DNA of 64,000 nt from Bartonella sp. AU55XJBT (GTDB taxonomy: Bacteria > Pseudomonadota > Alphaproteobacteria > Rhizobiales > Rhizobiaceae). Below, piece after piece: positions 19,501 through 28,049 of the stretch. The translations under genes and the position numbers were made by a program. The stretch is taken from the NCBI RefSeq assembly GCF_028618525.1, contig NZ_JAQITC010000007.1, positions 1 to 64,000 on the forward strand, written 5' to 3'. How positions within the stretch are numbered: the first letter of the stretch is position 1; each line of letters begins with the position of its first letter. The notes under the pieces were generated by a model. That model did no database searches, had not been told where the DNA came from, and worked only from the letters and a program-made list of their open reading frames with translations.

Positions 19501-21499
19501 GGAAAAAGATTTGATAAGTGATTTGCTGGTGGATAATAGCACCCGCAGGTCGCGCCAGAAGGAACTGGATATTCGTGTTATTGTGGGCAACCCTCCTTAT
19601 TCTTTTGGGCAAAAAAGTGAAAACGATAATGCGAAGAATATTGGTTATCCTAAATTGGACGTTCGCATTCGTGAAACTTATGCTTCTCAATCTAATGCGA
19701 GCAATTTTAATAGACTTTATGACAGTTATATTCGTGCTATTCGCTGGGCAAGTGATCGCATAAAAGATTGTGGTGTTATTGGTTTTGTTTCTGGTTCTGG
19801 TTATGTTGAAAAATTAGCAATGGATGGACTCAGAAAAAAATTGAATGAAGAATTCTCGAGCATTTATGTTCTCAATTTGCGGGGTGATATTCGCAAAAAT
19901 ATGTTGAGCAAAGGGCGTGCTCAAGAAGGGCAAAATGTTTTCGGCAGTGGAAGCATGACGGGAATTGCTGTGACATTGTTTGTTAAAAATCCCAATGTTA
20001 CGGAGCATTGCAAAATTCACTATTACGATATTGGTGATAATCTCACGACAAAAGAGAAATTATCTAAACTTCAGCGGTTAGGTAGTGTTGGTGGTATCAA
20101 GCGTGAACATGGCTGGCAGATGATTACACCAGATGAGCATGGCGATTGGCTGGATCAGCGCAACAGTGATTTTGAAAAGTTTCTAGCCTTAGGAGACAAG
20201 AAGAGCTGTGATAAAAAGCTCTTTAAAAACTTTTCTTGTGGTGTAAAAACTAGTCGTGACGCTTGGGCATATAATTCAAGCCGTGAAGCTTTAGCAAAAA
20301 ATATGAGCAAGATGATTGCTTTTTATAACGGTGAAGTAGAACGCTTTAATAATGCTTATGCGCATTCTGACCGCAAGGTGCGTGCAAATGCTGTGAACGA
20401 TTTTATTAATGCAGATTCTAAAAAGATCAGTTGGAATTATTCTCTCAAACAAGATTTCCTAAGAGGAAGGTCTTTTAACTTTAAGGGAGATTGCCTTACG
20501 CAAAGTCTTTATCGCCCTTTTACACGACAATGGCTCTATTATAATCGAGCTCTTAATGATAGCGTTTACCAAATGCCGCGTATCTTTCCGATGGGGAAAG
20601 CGGTTGAAAATAAAGTGATACAAGTTACAGGAACTGGAGCAAGAAGTGGTTTTTCTGTTTTGATGACTAAAAGTCTACCAGATTACTGTACAATAGATAA
20701 TGGGCAATTTTTTCCACGATATGTTTATGAGGATGCATCATCCTTAGGAGGTAAAGAGGAAGATCAGGTTCATTTATTTGCAAATTTTGCAGGGGAAAGC
20801 AAAGAAACTGGTTTGCAGCGGCGTGATGCACTCACGGATGAAGGGTTGGCCTATTTTAAGGCAGCATATCCTGGTGAAATGATAACAAAGGATGATTTGT
20901 TTTATTATGTTTATGGGATTTTGCATTCTGAGGATTATCGTGCACGGTATGTCCATAATCTGTCTAAACAATTGCCACGGATTCCAACGGTCAAAAAAGT
21001 AGAAGACTTTTGGGCTTTTGTAACAGCGGGGCGAAAGCTTGGTGATTTGCACATGAATTATGAAGAGGTTGAGCCCTATCCGGTTAGCTATAAGCAGGGG
21101 GATCCGAAAACTTGGGTGATTTCTGATGCGGAGAGTTTCTATCGTGTTCAAGCGATGAAATTTGCGGGTAAGCGTGGGGCTATTGATAAAAGCACTGTGG
21201 TTTATAATAGCAATATTACGATGCAGAATATTCCTCTTGAAGCGTATGAATATGTGGTGAGTGGCAAGCCTGCTCTTGAATGGGTGATGGAGCGGCAGAT
21301 TGTCAAAACCGATAAAGCGAGTGGGATTGTGAATGATGCTAATAGCTATGCTGTTGAGACGGTGGGTAATCCAGCTTATCCTTTGGAATTGTTTCAACGG
21401 GTTATTACTGTCAGTTTAGAAACTATGAAAATTGTGCGTAATCTTCCAAAATTGGAAGTGCGAGAAACTGAAAAGGTTCAGTTGTCCATTGTACGGTAA
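16541..21499 (+). CDS. Type ISP single-polypeptide restriction-modification enzyme (nuclease-helicase-methylase)
   Basis: One 1652-residue chain carrying everything needed for restriction and modification, as in LlaGI/LlaBIII. Domains in order: Mrr-like PD-(D/E)xK nuclease (residues about 20-110; catalytic D65 in TGIDLVAK and QCK at 81-83); superfamily 2 helicase/translocase with ACGTGKT at 194-200, DEAH at 325-328, TATPR at 361-365 and QAVGRVMRR near 583; a helical coupler; a gamma-type N6-adenine methylase with DPFSGTGTF near 907-915 and NPPY near 1016; and a C-terminal target-recognition region. The ATG at 16541 follows GGGGGGAAG. All key motifs are present and no frameshift is seen, so it is probably active. 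No separate specificity or immunity gene adjoins it. The target cannot be predicted. Confidence 0.92.
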   Translation: MTTLQSLLQIYREEARTERDKGTYFERFALAYLTHDPLQSQCYEKVQTFKDWAHENGHDGRDTGIDLVAKLRHEDGFAAIQCKFYDESYRIKKADIDSFISASGKAPFKRRVVIDSTINAWSDNAETMIRGQDIPVNRISLSDLQKSPIRWETFAAKGTIVLEGKKKIRPHQGEALRFVRAGLAEADRGKLIMACGTGKTFTSLKIAEDLAGQGKFVLFLVPSLALMSQTVREWTTDAEIGLRSFAVCSDTQVGKRRKNSDDVAEIDVCDLAFPATTDAAKLAEQAGKSVADEMSVVFATYQSIQVIADAQKNYGFPTFDLIICDEAHRTTGATLEGEDESNFVKVHSNDVIRAKKRLYMTATPRIFGDNAKSRAHEANAVLASMDDEKLFGKTLFYRGFSWAVQHDLLTDYKVIVLAMDEKLVSSAVQKRLSDSESGLILDDATKIIGCYKALTKQNMKADVGADLYPMQRALAFCKDIRSSKLVRDEFSAVVGEYLEYTQENAENAPFLKCEVEHVDGKFNAKDRAALLDWLKAECDDDVCRVLTNARCLSEGVDVPALDAIMFLNPRKSQIDVVQAVGRVMRRSEGKKMGYVILPIGVPFDTPAEQALNNNDKYRVVWQILNALRAHDDRFDATINKASLGQDISNVIEIIGVTKSTELQAVTAVVENLPVRSRPAHSNIGSSERDFLFIDGQGELSFSVDELSRAIMAKIVKKCGTRDYWEDWASNIAEIAKNHITRLTAILAEPDTRSRQAFDQFLAELRDDLNNAVTEADAIEMLAQHIITRPVFQVLFEGYQFTRENPVSRAMQQMLDVLDEVNLDKESKDLEKFYASVKLRASGITDPQAKQRLIVELYDKFFRYAFPRTVEKLGIVYTPVEVVDFIIHSVNDVLKQEFGQTLGSSGVHIMDPFSGTGTFITRLLQSGLIKPEEMKHKFCHEIHANEIVLLAYYIAAINIETTYHGLMGGDYVPFEGICLTDTFQLYEQEKDLISDLLVDNSTRRSRQKELDIRVIVGNPPYSFGQKSENDNAKNIGYPKLDVRIRETYASQSNASNFNRLYDSYIRAIRWASDRIKDCGVIGFVSGSGYVEKLAMDGLRKKLNEEFSSIYVLNLRGDIRKNMLSKGRAQEGQNVFGSGSMTGIAVTLFVKNPNVTEHCKIHYYDIGDNLTTKEKLSKLQRLGSVGGIKREHGWQMITPDEHGDWLDQRNSDFEKFLALGDKKSCDKKLFKNFSCGVKTSRDAWAYNSSREALAKNMSKMIAFYNGEVERFNNAYAHSDRKVRANAVNDFINADSKKISWNYSLKQDFLRGRSFNFKGDCLTQSLYRPFTRQWLYYNRALNDSVYQMPRIFPMGKAVENKVIQVTGTGARSGFSVLMTKSLPDYCTIDNGQFFPRYVYEDASSLGGKEEDQVHLFANFAGESKETGLQRRDALTDEGLAYFKAAYPGEMITKDDLFYYVYGILHSEDYRARYVHNLSKQLPRIPTVKKVEDFWAFVTAGRKLGDLHMNYEEVEPYPVSYKQGDPKTWVISDAESFYRVQAMKFAGKRGAIDKSTVVYNSNITMQNIPLEAYEYVVSGKPALEWVMERQIVKTDKASGIVNDANSYAVETVGNPAYPLELFQRVITVSLETMKIVRNLPKLEVRETEKVQLSIVR

Positions 21500-21963
21500 A
21501 ATGAGAGTCTTTAGGGGCGGTGATAAAACACTCTTCTTTAAGGGAGCGTGATCCAAGCCGGCACCATTATCCACTGTTCCCAATTTTGCGATAAGTTCTT
21601 GGCACTTGAGACTTTTCATAAGAGGCACGCTGTTTTGGGACAGTTTTATGCCACGCAGGTTCTCTTTTCTTGTGATGTGTAAGCAAATGGTTTTGATTGA
21701 TTCAACAGAGAATAGATTTGAAAAGAGGGAATCTTACGGTATTTGAGATTCTCATTTAATATAAATTAATGGTAGATGATCATTATAAATCAATGTCTTG
21801 TAATGAATGCATAAGTGTATTGGGGCGTTTGCTTGGCACGAGGATTTGTTCGTCTAACCTTTATGGAGAAATCCCGTGTGAAAGGGTATGGAGAAAACGT
21901 TAGGAAGTGGGCAGAAGGTGGCAAAGTTTAAAGTCAAGAAGGGTAAAGATCAAGGCGGGAAAA
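21500..21963. other. Spacer with a dispersed repeat copy
   Basis: No gene is supported. It contains family 1 repeat copy B (21671-21802). A minus-strand frame at 21416-21628 has a short gene-like piece (ELIAKLGTVDNGAGLDHAP) that may be a remnant, but I cannot assign it. Confidence 0.5.
21671..21802 (+). repeat. Dispersed spacer repeat, family 1, copy B
   Basis: Same block order as copies A, C, D and E: GTAAGCAAATGGTTTTGATTG, ATTCAACAGAGAATAG, a GAATCTTACGGTATTT block, then ATCATTATAAATCAATGT. An upstream TTCATAAGAGGCACGC (about 21615) also matches the 5' extension of copy E (53000). Confidence 0.6.
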
Positions 21964-22623
21964 TCAGAAGGCGGTTCTGATATAGACTTGGAGCGTTTTA
22001 ATATATTGGACTATAAGAATGCGGGCTTGCTTGATCTGTTGTATTGTACTTTCAGCATTGCTCTTTACAGGATAAGCAATGAAATGGATATCCGGCATGA
22101 GATATTTAAGTTCACGCATTGAGCGCCATATATGGTAATCATGAGTGACGATATAAAGGGTTTTATAGTGGTGCTTGTTAATCCAAGCGGCGCTTTCTTC
22201 GGCGTTCCCTCTGGTGTTAATTGCTTGATGCCCAATGTCAATACAACAGGAGATAAGCTGTGGGCTAATATGCATATTATGCATAAAACCCTTTAGATTG
22301 GTTGAGGTGTTTACACCACTGATGAGGAGTCGTGAACCAAGCCCTTTTTGTAAGAGATGAAGTCCTGTCTCTATTCGGTGTTCTCCGCCTGTAAGCACGA
22401 TAATGGCATCGGCTTTGGGGAGAGGCGTTGGGGGAGAAAGCTGTTCGGTTTTTTCAAAAAAAATAATAAAACCACCCCAAAAAATGAAAACAATGACGGC
22501 AAGAGTCAGTGTTGTGGGTGGAAAATAGCGAAATAAGGAGCGTGGAGACCAGCTATGGTGGGGCCGTTTTGAAACAGAGCGGTCTAAATTGTTTTGAGTC
22601 AATGAGTTGGAGTGGTGAGTCAT
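21964..22623 (-). CDS. YdcF/SanA-family DUF218 protein
   Basis: Envelope-associated protein of the DUF218 (YdcF/ElyC/SanA) family, linked in other bacteria to envelope integrity and peptidoglycan precursor metabolism. About 219 residues: one N-terminal membrane anchor (TLTLAVIVFIFWGGFIIFF), then the DUF218 core with ADAIIVLTGGEHRIETGL, LLISGV, NTRGNAEESAAW and YIVTHDYHIWRSMREL. The ATG at 22623 lies 5 bases after the ftsX stop; a GTG at 22647 would overlap ftsX by 20 bases. Neither has a clear ribosome site, so translation is probably coupled to ftsX. ftsE-ftsX-DUF218 is a familiar order in Rhizobiales. Confidence 0.85.
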   Translation of the reverse strand: MTHHSNSLTQNNLDRSVSKRPHHSWSPRSLFRYFPPTTLTLAVIVFIFWGGFIIFFEKTEQLSPPTPLPKADAIIVLTGGEHRIETGLHLLQKGLGSRLLISGVNTSTNLKGFMHNMHISPQLISCCIDIGHQAINTRGNAEESAAWINKHHYKTLYIVTHDYHIWRSMRELKYLMPDIHFIAYPVKSNAESTIQQIKQARILIVQYIKTLQVYIRTAF

Positions 22624-22627
22624 AAAA

Positions 22628-23581
22628 TTAAAATAAACCATTTTCACATTGATCGATTTTTTTCAGTTGCGCTAAAATAGTCATGCGGTTTGTAAGGGTG
22701 GTGAGAAAAGAAACAAAAAGAATCAGGAGAGTGATTTTTCCATAAGGAATAGAATTTATGGAAATATATCCAAATAAAGCGGTTACTTGGCTGGCTTCTG
22801 CTTTTCCTAAGTTATAATTTGTCCAGAAACAAAAAGCTGAAAATAGAAATATGCTGGTGAGACCACCATATAAAGCACCGCGCAGCGCAGTTTTAAAAAA
22901 ATGCCAATCAAATTGACGCGCAATGAAAAGGGTTTCAGTGCCAAGAAAATATAACACATTAATAATATGGGCATTTTCTGCCAATGCATTACGGGTGGCA
23001 AAAATGATGGTGAGGATTAGAGAACCTAGAACCAATGCTAAAATTGAAAAACCAATGAAAACAGAAGTGTATGCCATGGTTGCAAAACGGTGGACCCAAA
23101 CACGGTGATCATCAAATTGACCACCTGGGATTTGAGTTTTAATGGCATGATTGATGGCGGCAAAATTGATTTTTTCATTCTCTTTTAAGGTGACAATGAT
23201 AAGGCGGGGAAGGGGCAATTCGTTCAAATTAAAACCTGTTCCAAGCCATGGTTCGAGTAACTTTTCGGTGGCGTTTTGGTCAATAATTTTTGCATCTTGT
23301 ACACCAGAAAAGGTTTTAACCAATGTTACTGCATCATGAAGTGCTTTGTTGATATCAACATCGTCAACGGGGCGTATTTGTATTGTGGCTTCATAGCTAA
23401 TCTGATTGCTCCAATTTTTGGCAGAACGCTGGACTAAATCAACACCAATTAAGGTGAGGCTTGAGAGAAATGTCATAATAGCAATCACGGCAACTAGCGC
23501 TTGCCCAGAAATGTTGCTACTGGGAATAATCGCCGTTGTATTTTTCTTATTGCTGTTAAAAATAGGAAACAATTTATTCAT
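22628..23581 (-). CDS. ftsX: Cell-division permease-like protein FtsX
   Basis: Membrane partner of FtsE; the pair relays ATP hydrolysis to septal peptidoglycan hydrolases. The 317-residue product has four membrane segments: one near residues 27-47 (LVAVIAIMTFLSSLTLIGVDL), then a periplasmic loop of about 115 residues, and three in the C-terminal half (about residues 175-200, 225-250 and 280-300). The start at 23581 overlaps the end of ftsE by 8 bases, typical of this pair. Length and topology fit alphaproteobacterial FtsX. Confidence 0.9.
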   Translation of the reverse strand: MNKLFPIFNSNKKNTTAIIPSSNISGQALVAVIAIMTFLSSLTLIGVDLVQRSAKNWSNQISYEATIQIRPVDDVDINKALHDAVTLVKTFSGVQDAKIIDQNATEKLLEPWLGTGFNLNELPLPRLIIVTLKENEKINFAAINHAIKTQIPGGQFDDHRVWVHRFATMAYTSVFIGFSILALVLGSLILTIIFATRNALAENAHIINVLYFLGTETLFIARQFDWHFFKTALRGALYGGLTSIFLFSAFCFWTNYNLGKAEASQVTALFGYISINSIPYGKITLLILFVSFLTTLTNRMTILAQLKKIDQCENGLF

Positions 23582-24233
23582 GAATCGTCATCCGTCCGTT
23601 ATGGAGAAGCATACGTCGTGCTGCAACTTGTTCCATTAAAGCAATATCATGAGTGGCAATGATTACAGCCGTTCCAAAACGGTTTAATTCAATAAACAAA
23701 CGCAGCAGACGTTTTGCCAAGGGCGGATCGACATTTCCCGTTGGTTCATCGGCAAGAAGAATTTCAGGCTGATCAATAAGCGCGCGCGCAATGGCTACCC
23801 TTTGTTTTTCCCCACCAGAAAGAACCGGTGGTAAAACATGAATATGATCGCCAAGACCTACCCAACAGAGAAGATCTTCTACTTCACTGCGATAGGTTGC
23901 TTCTTCTTGCCCTTTAATGCGTAAGGGCAAAGAGACATTTTCATAAGTGGTCATGTGGTCAAGGAGACGAAAATCTTGAAAAACCACACCAATACGTTGT
24001 CGTAGCGCAGGGAGCTCTTGTCGTCTGAGTAAAGCTGTGTCTGTTCCAAATAAATCAATATGACCACGCGTTGGTTTGAGTGCCAAAAACATCAGACGCA
24101 TCAATGATGTCTTACCCGCCCCAGAGGCTCCCGTGAGAAATTGAAATGATCCAGCAGGAATATGAAAGCTAATATCGCGAAGGACCTCTGGGCCCATTCC
24201 ATAGCGCAGACCGACATTTTCAAAATGAATCAC
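23574..24233 (-). CDS. ftsE: Cell-division ATP-binding protein FtsE
   Basis: ABC ATPase of 219 residues. It carries Walker A TGASGAGKTSL (residues about 34-44), the signature VLSGGEKQRVAIARAL (about 139-154), Walker B ILLADEPTGNVDP and the switch His in IATHDIAL. The N-terminus MIHFENVGLRYG is the FtsE start; the codon is GTG at 24233 with AGGAG about 12 bases upstream. It is the first gene of the minus-strand ftsE-ftsX-DUF218 operon. Confidence 0.94.
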   Translation of the reverse strand: MIHFENVGLRYGMGPEVLRDISFHIPAGSFQFLTGASGAGKTSLMRLMFLALKPTRGHIDLFGTDTALLRRQELPALRQRIGVVFQDFRLLDHMTTYENVSLPLRIKGQEEATYRSEVEDLLCWVGLGDHIHVLPPVLSGGEKQRVAIARALIDQPEILLADEPTGNVDPPLAKRLLRLFIELNRFGTAVIIATHDIALMEQVAARRMLLHNGRMTIHE

Positions 24234-24705
24234 TTTTTGTTCTTACTCCTGATTTTATCTTGTAGCATTTATTCTAAATTTATTTAAAAAAAATTTTGCC
24301 TTTTCATTGCGTTAGGCTTTTGTTGTAAGCTTGTTCATTTTAGATTTCATGGTTTTTTTCTGCGCTTTTGTTATCAATAAATATTCTTGCTCAAAAATAT
24401 TATTATTTATACTTGCTCTTGCTCTCTTTATTTATGATTTTAGCAGGAATTTCAAAGTGATTCTAGCATAAACATCAGAATTATCTTTCCTTCTTCCCCA
24501 GAGACTTTTTTGCATTGAGGGGGCATGAAGCCATTAAAAAAGCTCAGTTACTCTTTTTATCTTATTTTCTTATTTACATGCATATTCCCATTAAGAGTAT
24601 ATTCCAATTGGGAAGTTTTTCTTCTTATCGGTGGTTTTCATAACAATGCCGAGATATTTGAGCAAAGAATAAAAACCACCGTATGTTGTATTTTGTCGTC
24701 TTGCC
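24234..24705. other. AT-rich spacer between ftsE and acs, with a doubtful ORF
   Basis: Mostly featureless AT-rich DNA. A plus-strand frame starts with ATG at 24525 after GAGGGGGC and begins like a secreted protein (basic KPLKKLS, hydrophobic FYLIFLFTCIFPLRV). It runs 115 bases into the 3' end of acs in antisense, so it is more likely the 5' fragment of a lost gene than a functional one. Confidence 0.35.
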
Positions 24706-26649
24706 TTAATCTTGTCGGTTGGCAATCAAATCTTCAACAACTTGTGGTTCGGCAAGGGTTGAAATATCTCCTAAATTATCGAAATTATTTTCAGCAATTT
24801 TGCGTAAAATACGTCTCATAATTTTTCCTGATCGTGTTTTGGGAAGTTGCGGAGCAAACTGAACTTTATCTAAGATGGCAATGGAGCCTATTTCCTTTCT
24901 GACATGTTGAATAAGCTCTTTTTGTAACTCTTCACTTGGTGCTGTCCCTTCCATTAACGTAACAAAACTGTAGATTCCCTGTCCTTTAATGGGATGCGGG
25001 TAACCAACAATAGCGGCTTCTGATACAGCGGGATGCAAAACAAGGGCTGATTCAATTTCAGCGGTTCCTAATCTGTGCCCTGAGACATTGAGAATGTCAT
25101 CAACCCGTCCTGTAATCCAATAATAGCCATCGCTATCGCGTCTACAGCCATCGCCTGTAAAATATTTTCCTTTATAGGTGGAAAAATACGTTTGAATAAA
25201 GCGCTCGTGATCCTTATAGAGCGTGCGCATTTGTCCTGGCCATGAATCACCGATACAAAGATTGCCTTCTGCTTCACCTTCTAATATATTGCCTTGGGCA
25301 TCAACAATTTGGGGTTGAATACCAAAGAAAGGACGTGTGGCTGATCCTGCTTTGAGGGGTGTTGCACCGGGGAGGGGGGTGATCATATGTCCTCCTGTTT
25401 CCGTTTGCCACCATGTATCGAGAATCGGACAACGGTCATTTCCAATTGTATGATAAAACCATTCCCATGCTTCTGGGTTAATAGGTTCTCCTACTGTTCC
25501 TAAAAGACGCAATGATGTCCTTTTTGAGTGTTCAACAAACGAATTTCCCGCTCCCATTAAGGCGCGGATAGCGGTTGGTGCGGTGTAGAATATATTAACT
25601 TGGTGTTTGTCAACAATTTCCCAAAATCTTCCCTTATCAGGAAAGGTTGGGGTGCCTTCAAACATTAAAGTAGTCGCACCATTGCATAGAGGTCCATAAA
25701 CTAAGTAAGAATGACCGGTAATCCAACCAATATCAGCTGTACACCAGTAAATTTCATCGGGGTTATAATCAAAAACGTATTGATGTGTCATCGCGGCATA
25801 AACAAGATAGCCCCCTGTGGTATGCAAAACACCTTTGGGTGTGCCGGTGGAGCCGGAAGTATAAAGAATAAAAAGTGGATCTTCAGCATTCATGGGTTCT
25901 GCTGGACAGTCTGTTTTTGCATGAGTGATTTCTTCGTGGTACCAAAAATCACGCCCCTCTATCCAATCAATTGGTCCGCAAGTCCGCCGTATAACCATAA
26001 CTTGATCGACACGCACATTTTGGCGGGCGGCTATTTCAATAGCATGGTCAACATTGTCTTTTAAGTTAATTCGTTTGCCACCCCGCAAGCCGTGATCAGC
26101 AGTAATGATGAAGGTCGATTCACAGTCAACAATGCGTCCTGCTATTGCTTCAGCAGAAAAGCCTGCAAAAATAACCGAATGAACAGCACCAATGCGGGCA
26201 CAAGCGAGCATAGCATAGGCTGCTTCGGGAATCATAGGAAGATAAATGGTTACTTTATCGCCTTTCTTAATTCCACGACTTTTCAAAAGATTAGCAAAAC
26301 GACAAACATGTTCATAAAGCTCATTATAGGTTATTTTTTTATCATGATAGGGGTTATCCCCCTCCCAAATGAGCGCGATTTTGTCTCCATGGGTTTTCAG
26401 GTAGCGATCAATGCAATTATAGGCAACATTTGTTATCCCATCTTCGTACCATTGAATTGATACATCATCATTAAAAGAAGTGTTTTTTACTTTTGTAAAA
26501 GGTTTAAACCATTCAATGCGTTGACCATGTTTGGCCCAGAAGCTTTCTGGGTCATCGATGCTTTCTCGATACCACTGTTGATAAGTCTCCTCATCGAGTA
26601 AAGTATTTTTTTTGATCTCTTCTGATACTGGATAGATTTTTTCAGTCAT
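24706..26649 (-). CDS. acs: Acetyl-CoA synthetase (AMP-forming)
   Basis: Activates acetate to acetyl-CoA through acetyl-AMP. The 647-residue length is standard. Motifs: AMP-binding [12 protein letters not shown] (residues about 264-275), WWQTETGG near 415, [10 protein letters not shown] near 500, and the C-terminal SGKIMRR with the catalytic lysine that Pat-type enzymes acetylate. The ATG at 26649 follows AGAGGG. It stands alone between ftsE and the AT-rich islet. No sign of decay. Confidence 0.96.
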   Translation of the reverse strand: MTEKIYPVSEEIKKNTLLDEETYQQWYRESIDDPESFWAKHGQRIEWFKPFTKVKNTSFNDDVSIQWYEDGITNVAYNCIDRYLKTHGDKIALIWEGDNPYHDKKITYNELYEHVCRFANLLKSRGIKKGDKVTIYLPMIPEAAYAMLACARIGAVHSVIFAGFSAEAIAGRIVDCESTFIITADHGLRGGKRINLKDNVDHAIEIAARQNVRVDQVMVIRRTCGPIDWIEGRDFWYHEEITHAKTDCPAEPMNAEDPLFILYTSGSTGTPKGVLHTTGGYLVYAAMTHQYVFDYNPDEIYWCTADIGWITGHSYLVYGPLCNGATTLMFEGTPTFPDKGRFWEIVDKHQVNIFYTAPTAIRALMGAGNSFVEHSKRTSLRLLGTVGEPINPEAWEWFYHTIGNDRCPILDTWWQTETGGHMITPLPGATPLKAGSATRPFFGIQPQIVDAQGNILEGEAEGNLCIGDSWPGQMRTLYKDHERFIQTYFSTYKGKYFTGDGCRRDSDGYYWITGRVDDILNVSGHRLGTAEIESALVLHPAVSEAAIVGYPHPIKGQGIYSFVTLMEGTAPSEELQKELIQHVRKEIGSIAILDKVQFAPQLPKTRSGKIMRRILRKIAENNFDNLGDISTLAEPQVVEDLIANRQD

Positions 26650-26968
26650 GTTTCCCTCTTTTTATTTTTTAGAAAAATCAGCCATTGTATTTTTATATTT
26701 GTGGCAGAGTTTTCCCAAAAGCTTTTCATTGTGAGGTTAGACTAAATGACAAAGATTAGAATAGTCAATTTTTAAATCTGATGTGATGATATTAAAGAGG
26801 GTATTCTATGCTTTTAGGATACTCAAATGTGGTAAAACCTATTGCGGTATAGCGCCTTTTATAAAGGCATAAAGACATTTAAAAATGTCTATTATAAAAT
26901 ATTTCTTACAAGTTGATATAAACCAATATCGTTAAATAAAAGACTAACAAGAGAGAATATTGAGCTTA
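26650..26968. other. AT-rich spacer, left border of the small-protein islet
   Basis: No gene. It holds the acs promoter region and the 3' side of the last small membrane ORF. Composition drops sharply in GC from about here to 28330. Confidence 0.4.
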
Positions 26969-27094
26969 TTAATAATGATTTTTTAGAGAATCTTTCCAAC
27001 TGTAATAAATAAACTTATAATAAAAAATATATATTAAACCAGAAAAAAACGTTGCTATAAGCGATTCAATGATTTTATGAGTAAAATCTGTCAT
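26969..27094 (-). CDS. Tiny membrane protein, third member of the islet (41 residues)
   Basis: A 41-residue frame from ATG at 27094 to TAA at 26969. The leader TTTATAATG matches those of the ORFs at 27168-27350 and 27439-27612. The peptide has one hydrophobic segment (about residues 12-31) and aligns with the N-terminal half of the 57-residue protein: K-[FI]-[LI]-E-S-L-x-x-T-[IF]-[IF]-x-G-L. Shared sequence and shared leader are the evidence that it is a real member of a family rather than chance. Function unknown; immunity-like or holin-like roles are guesses from size. Confidence 0.4.
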   Translation of the reverse strand: MTDFTHKIIESLIATFFSGLIYIFYYKFIYYSWKDSLKNHY

Positions 27095-27167
27095 TATAAA
27101 TCATAACCACTCATTAATAGTATCGTCGCTACTTTATTCAGCGTGCTCGCAACTCATCCAATAAATA

Positions 27168-27350
27168 TTAATATAAACCAAAATATCTACGCAAAAAATT
27201 AGAAATAAAGAACATAATAAATGACGATAATGCCATTATAATAGACAATCTCCAACCTACGCCATTGAATATTTTAAAAGAAATGGCAATTATAGGAGTA
27301 ATTATAATTAACATGCAAAACATTCTTACGATTTCATAACGAATATTCAT
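27168..27350 (-). CDS. Small membrane protein of the islet (60 residues)
   Basis: Two hydrophobic segments (residues about 9-25 and 36-51) separated by FKIFNGVGWRLS, with basic flanks and a C-terminal FLRRYFGLY. ATG at 27350 is preceded by AGGG and a GGTTTTTTATA leader nearly identical to that of the neighbouring gene (27439-27612). Very AT-rich codon use unlike the core genes. No family is recognised. Its position in a run of minus-strand small ORFs behind the glycine-rich peptide at 27798-28049 suggests co-transcription. Confidence 0.45.
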   Translation of the reverse strand: MNIRYEIVRMFCMLIIITPIIAISFKIFNGVGWRLSIIMALSSFIMFFISNFLRRYFGLY

Positions 27351-27438
27351 TATAAAAAACCCTGATTATAAGAGGTGATCCACAATATATATTCCTGAAA
27401 AATACTTTGTCCATATATATAAATATTTAATTTTGCAG

Positions 27439-27612
27439 TTATTTAATACATTTAAATAAAAATATAATAGAAAAATGTATAATTAGTATAAATGATATTT
27501 GCATTATAATATTTTTATTATTATATTTTTTAAATATACAAATAATTATAAGTACTAATCCGAATATGATTGTTTGAAACAACGATTCCAAGAATTTAGG
27601 ATAAATATCCAT
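27439..27612 (-). CDS. Small membrane protein of the islet (57 residues)
   Basis: Start chosen at the ATG at 27612 (MDIYPKFLES), not the in-frame ATG at 27654, because the GGATTTTTTTATAATG leader matches the neighbour at 27350 and the N-terminus matches the 41-residue ORF at 26969-27094. Two hydrophobic segments (residues about 11-27 and 36-53) and a lysine-rich turn KKYNNKN. Size and topology resemble bacteriocin immunity proteins or small toxins, but no homology is claimed. Confidence 0.45.
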   Translation of the reverse strand: MDIYPKFLESLFQTIIFGLVLIIICIFKKYNNKNIIMQISFILIIHFSIIFLFKCIK

Positions 27613-27797
27613 TATAAAAAAATCCAAACTAAAATATGTAAAAGTTATAAACAAATAGATATCTCTGAAAACTATTTTATCCAGAGCTATCGGAAATTTA
27701 TTTTGCTATATTTATTAAATACGTGCTTCTCATGCTACTAATTTCAGAGATATCTTGCTTGGTTATTATCTACAAATTAAAATAATATTTCTTGAGT

Positions 27798-28049
27798 TTA
27801 CTTGTGGCACTCCTTGGCTGTAGAGAAAATACCTGCAACTGCTCCTGTTCCATAGGCTGCTGTTACAGCTGCTTCTATAGGTATTGCTACTTCCGGAAAA
27901 ACAACATTTGCCAATCCAACGCCTACCGCTGTTGCACCAGCACCAAAGAGTGCTGTTTCACTTGAATTCGAGATATAACCACCAGTATTACATTCTCCCC
28001 AGAAACCTGTTGCGCCACGTGAATCGTGAGATGAACTTGAACTACCCAT
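27798..28049 (-). CDS. Glycine/alanine-rich bacteriocin-like peptide (83 residues)
   Basis: The start ATG at 28049 is preceded by AAAGAAG. A polar Ser/Gly N-terminus (MGSSSSSHDSRG) is followed by GFWGECNTGGY, then a long small-residue hydrophobic stretch (about residues 33-77) with GxxxG-type spacing (FGAGATAVGVGLA, GTGAVAG) and a terminal KECHK. Two cysteines (residues about 20 and 81) could form a disulphide. There is no Sec signal. Small size, glycine-zipper core and paired cysteines recall class II bacteriocins/microcins, and three small membrane proteins follow downstream on the same strand. No processing or transport gene adjoins it. The resemblance is physical, not a sequence match. 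Confidence 0.5.
   Translation of the reverse strand: MGSSSSSHDSRGATGFWGECNTGGYISNSSETALFGAGATAVGVGLANVVFPEVAIPIEAAVTAAYGTGAVAGIFSTAKECHK

Noticed and set aside
20774..21397. 207-codon antisense frame in the restriction-modification gene
   Set aside because: Composition is that of a reverse-complement shadow, and there is no start signal.
24525..24821. 98-codon frame with a good ribosome site and signal-like start
   Set aside because: It overlaps the acs 3' end in antisense and loses protein-like character after 40 codons; mentioned only as a possible fragment.
25711..26460. Two antisense open frames of 117 and 122 codons inside acs
   Set aside because: They lie fully opposite a strongly supported gene, have no ribosome site and mirror acs codon structure.
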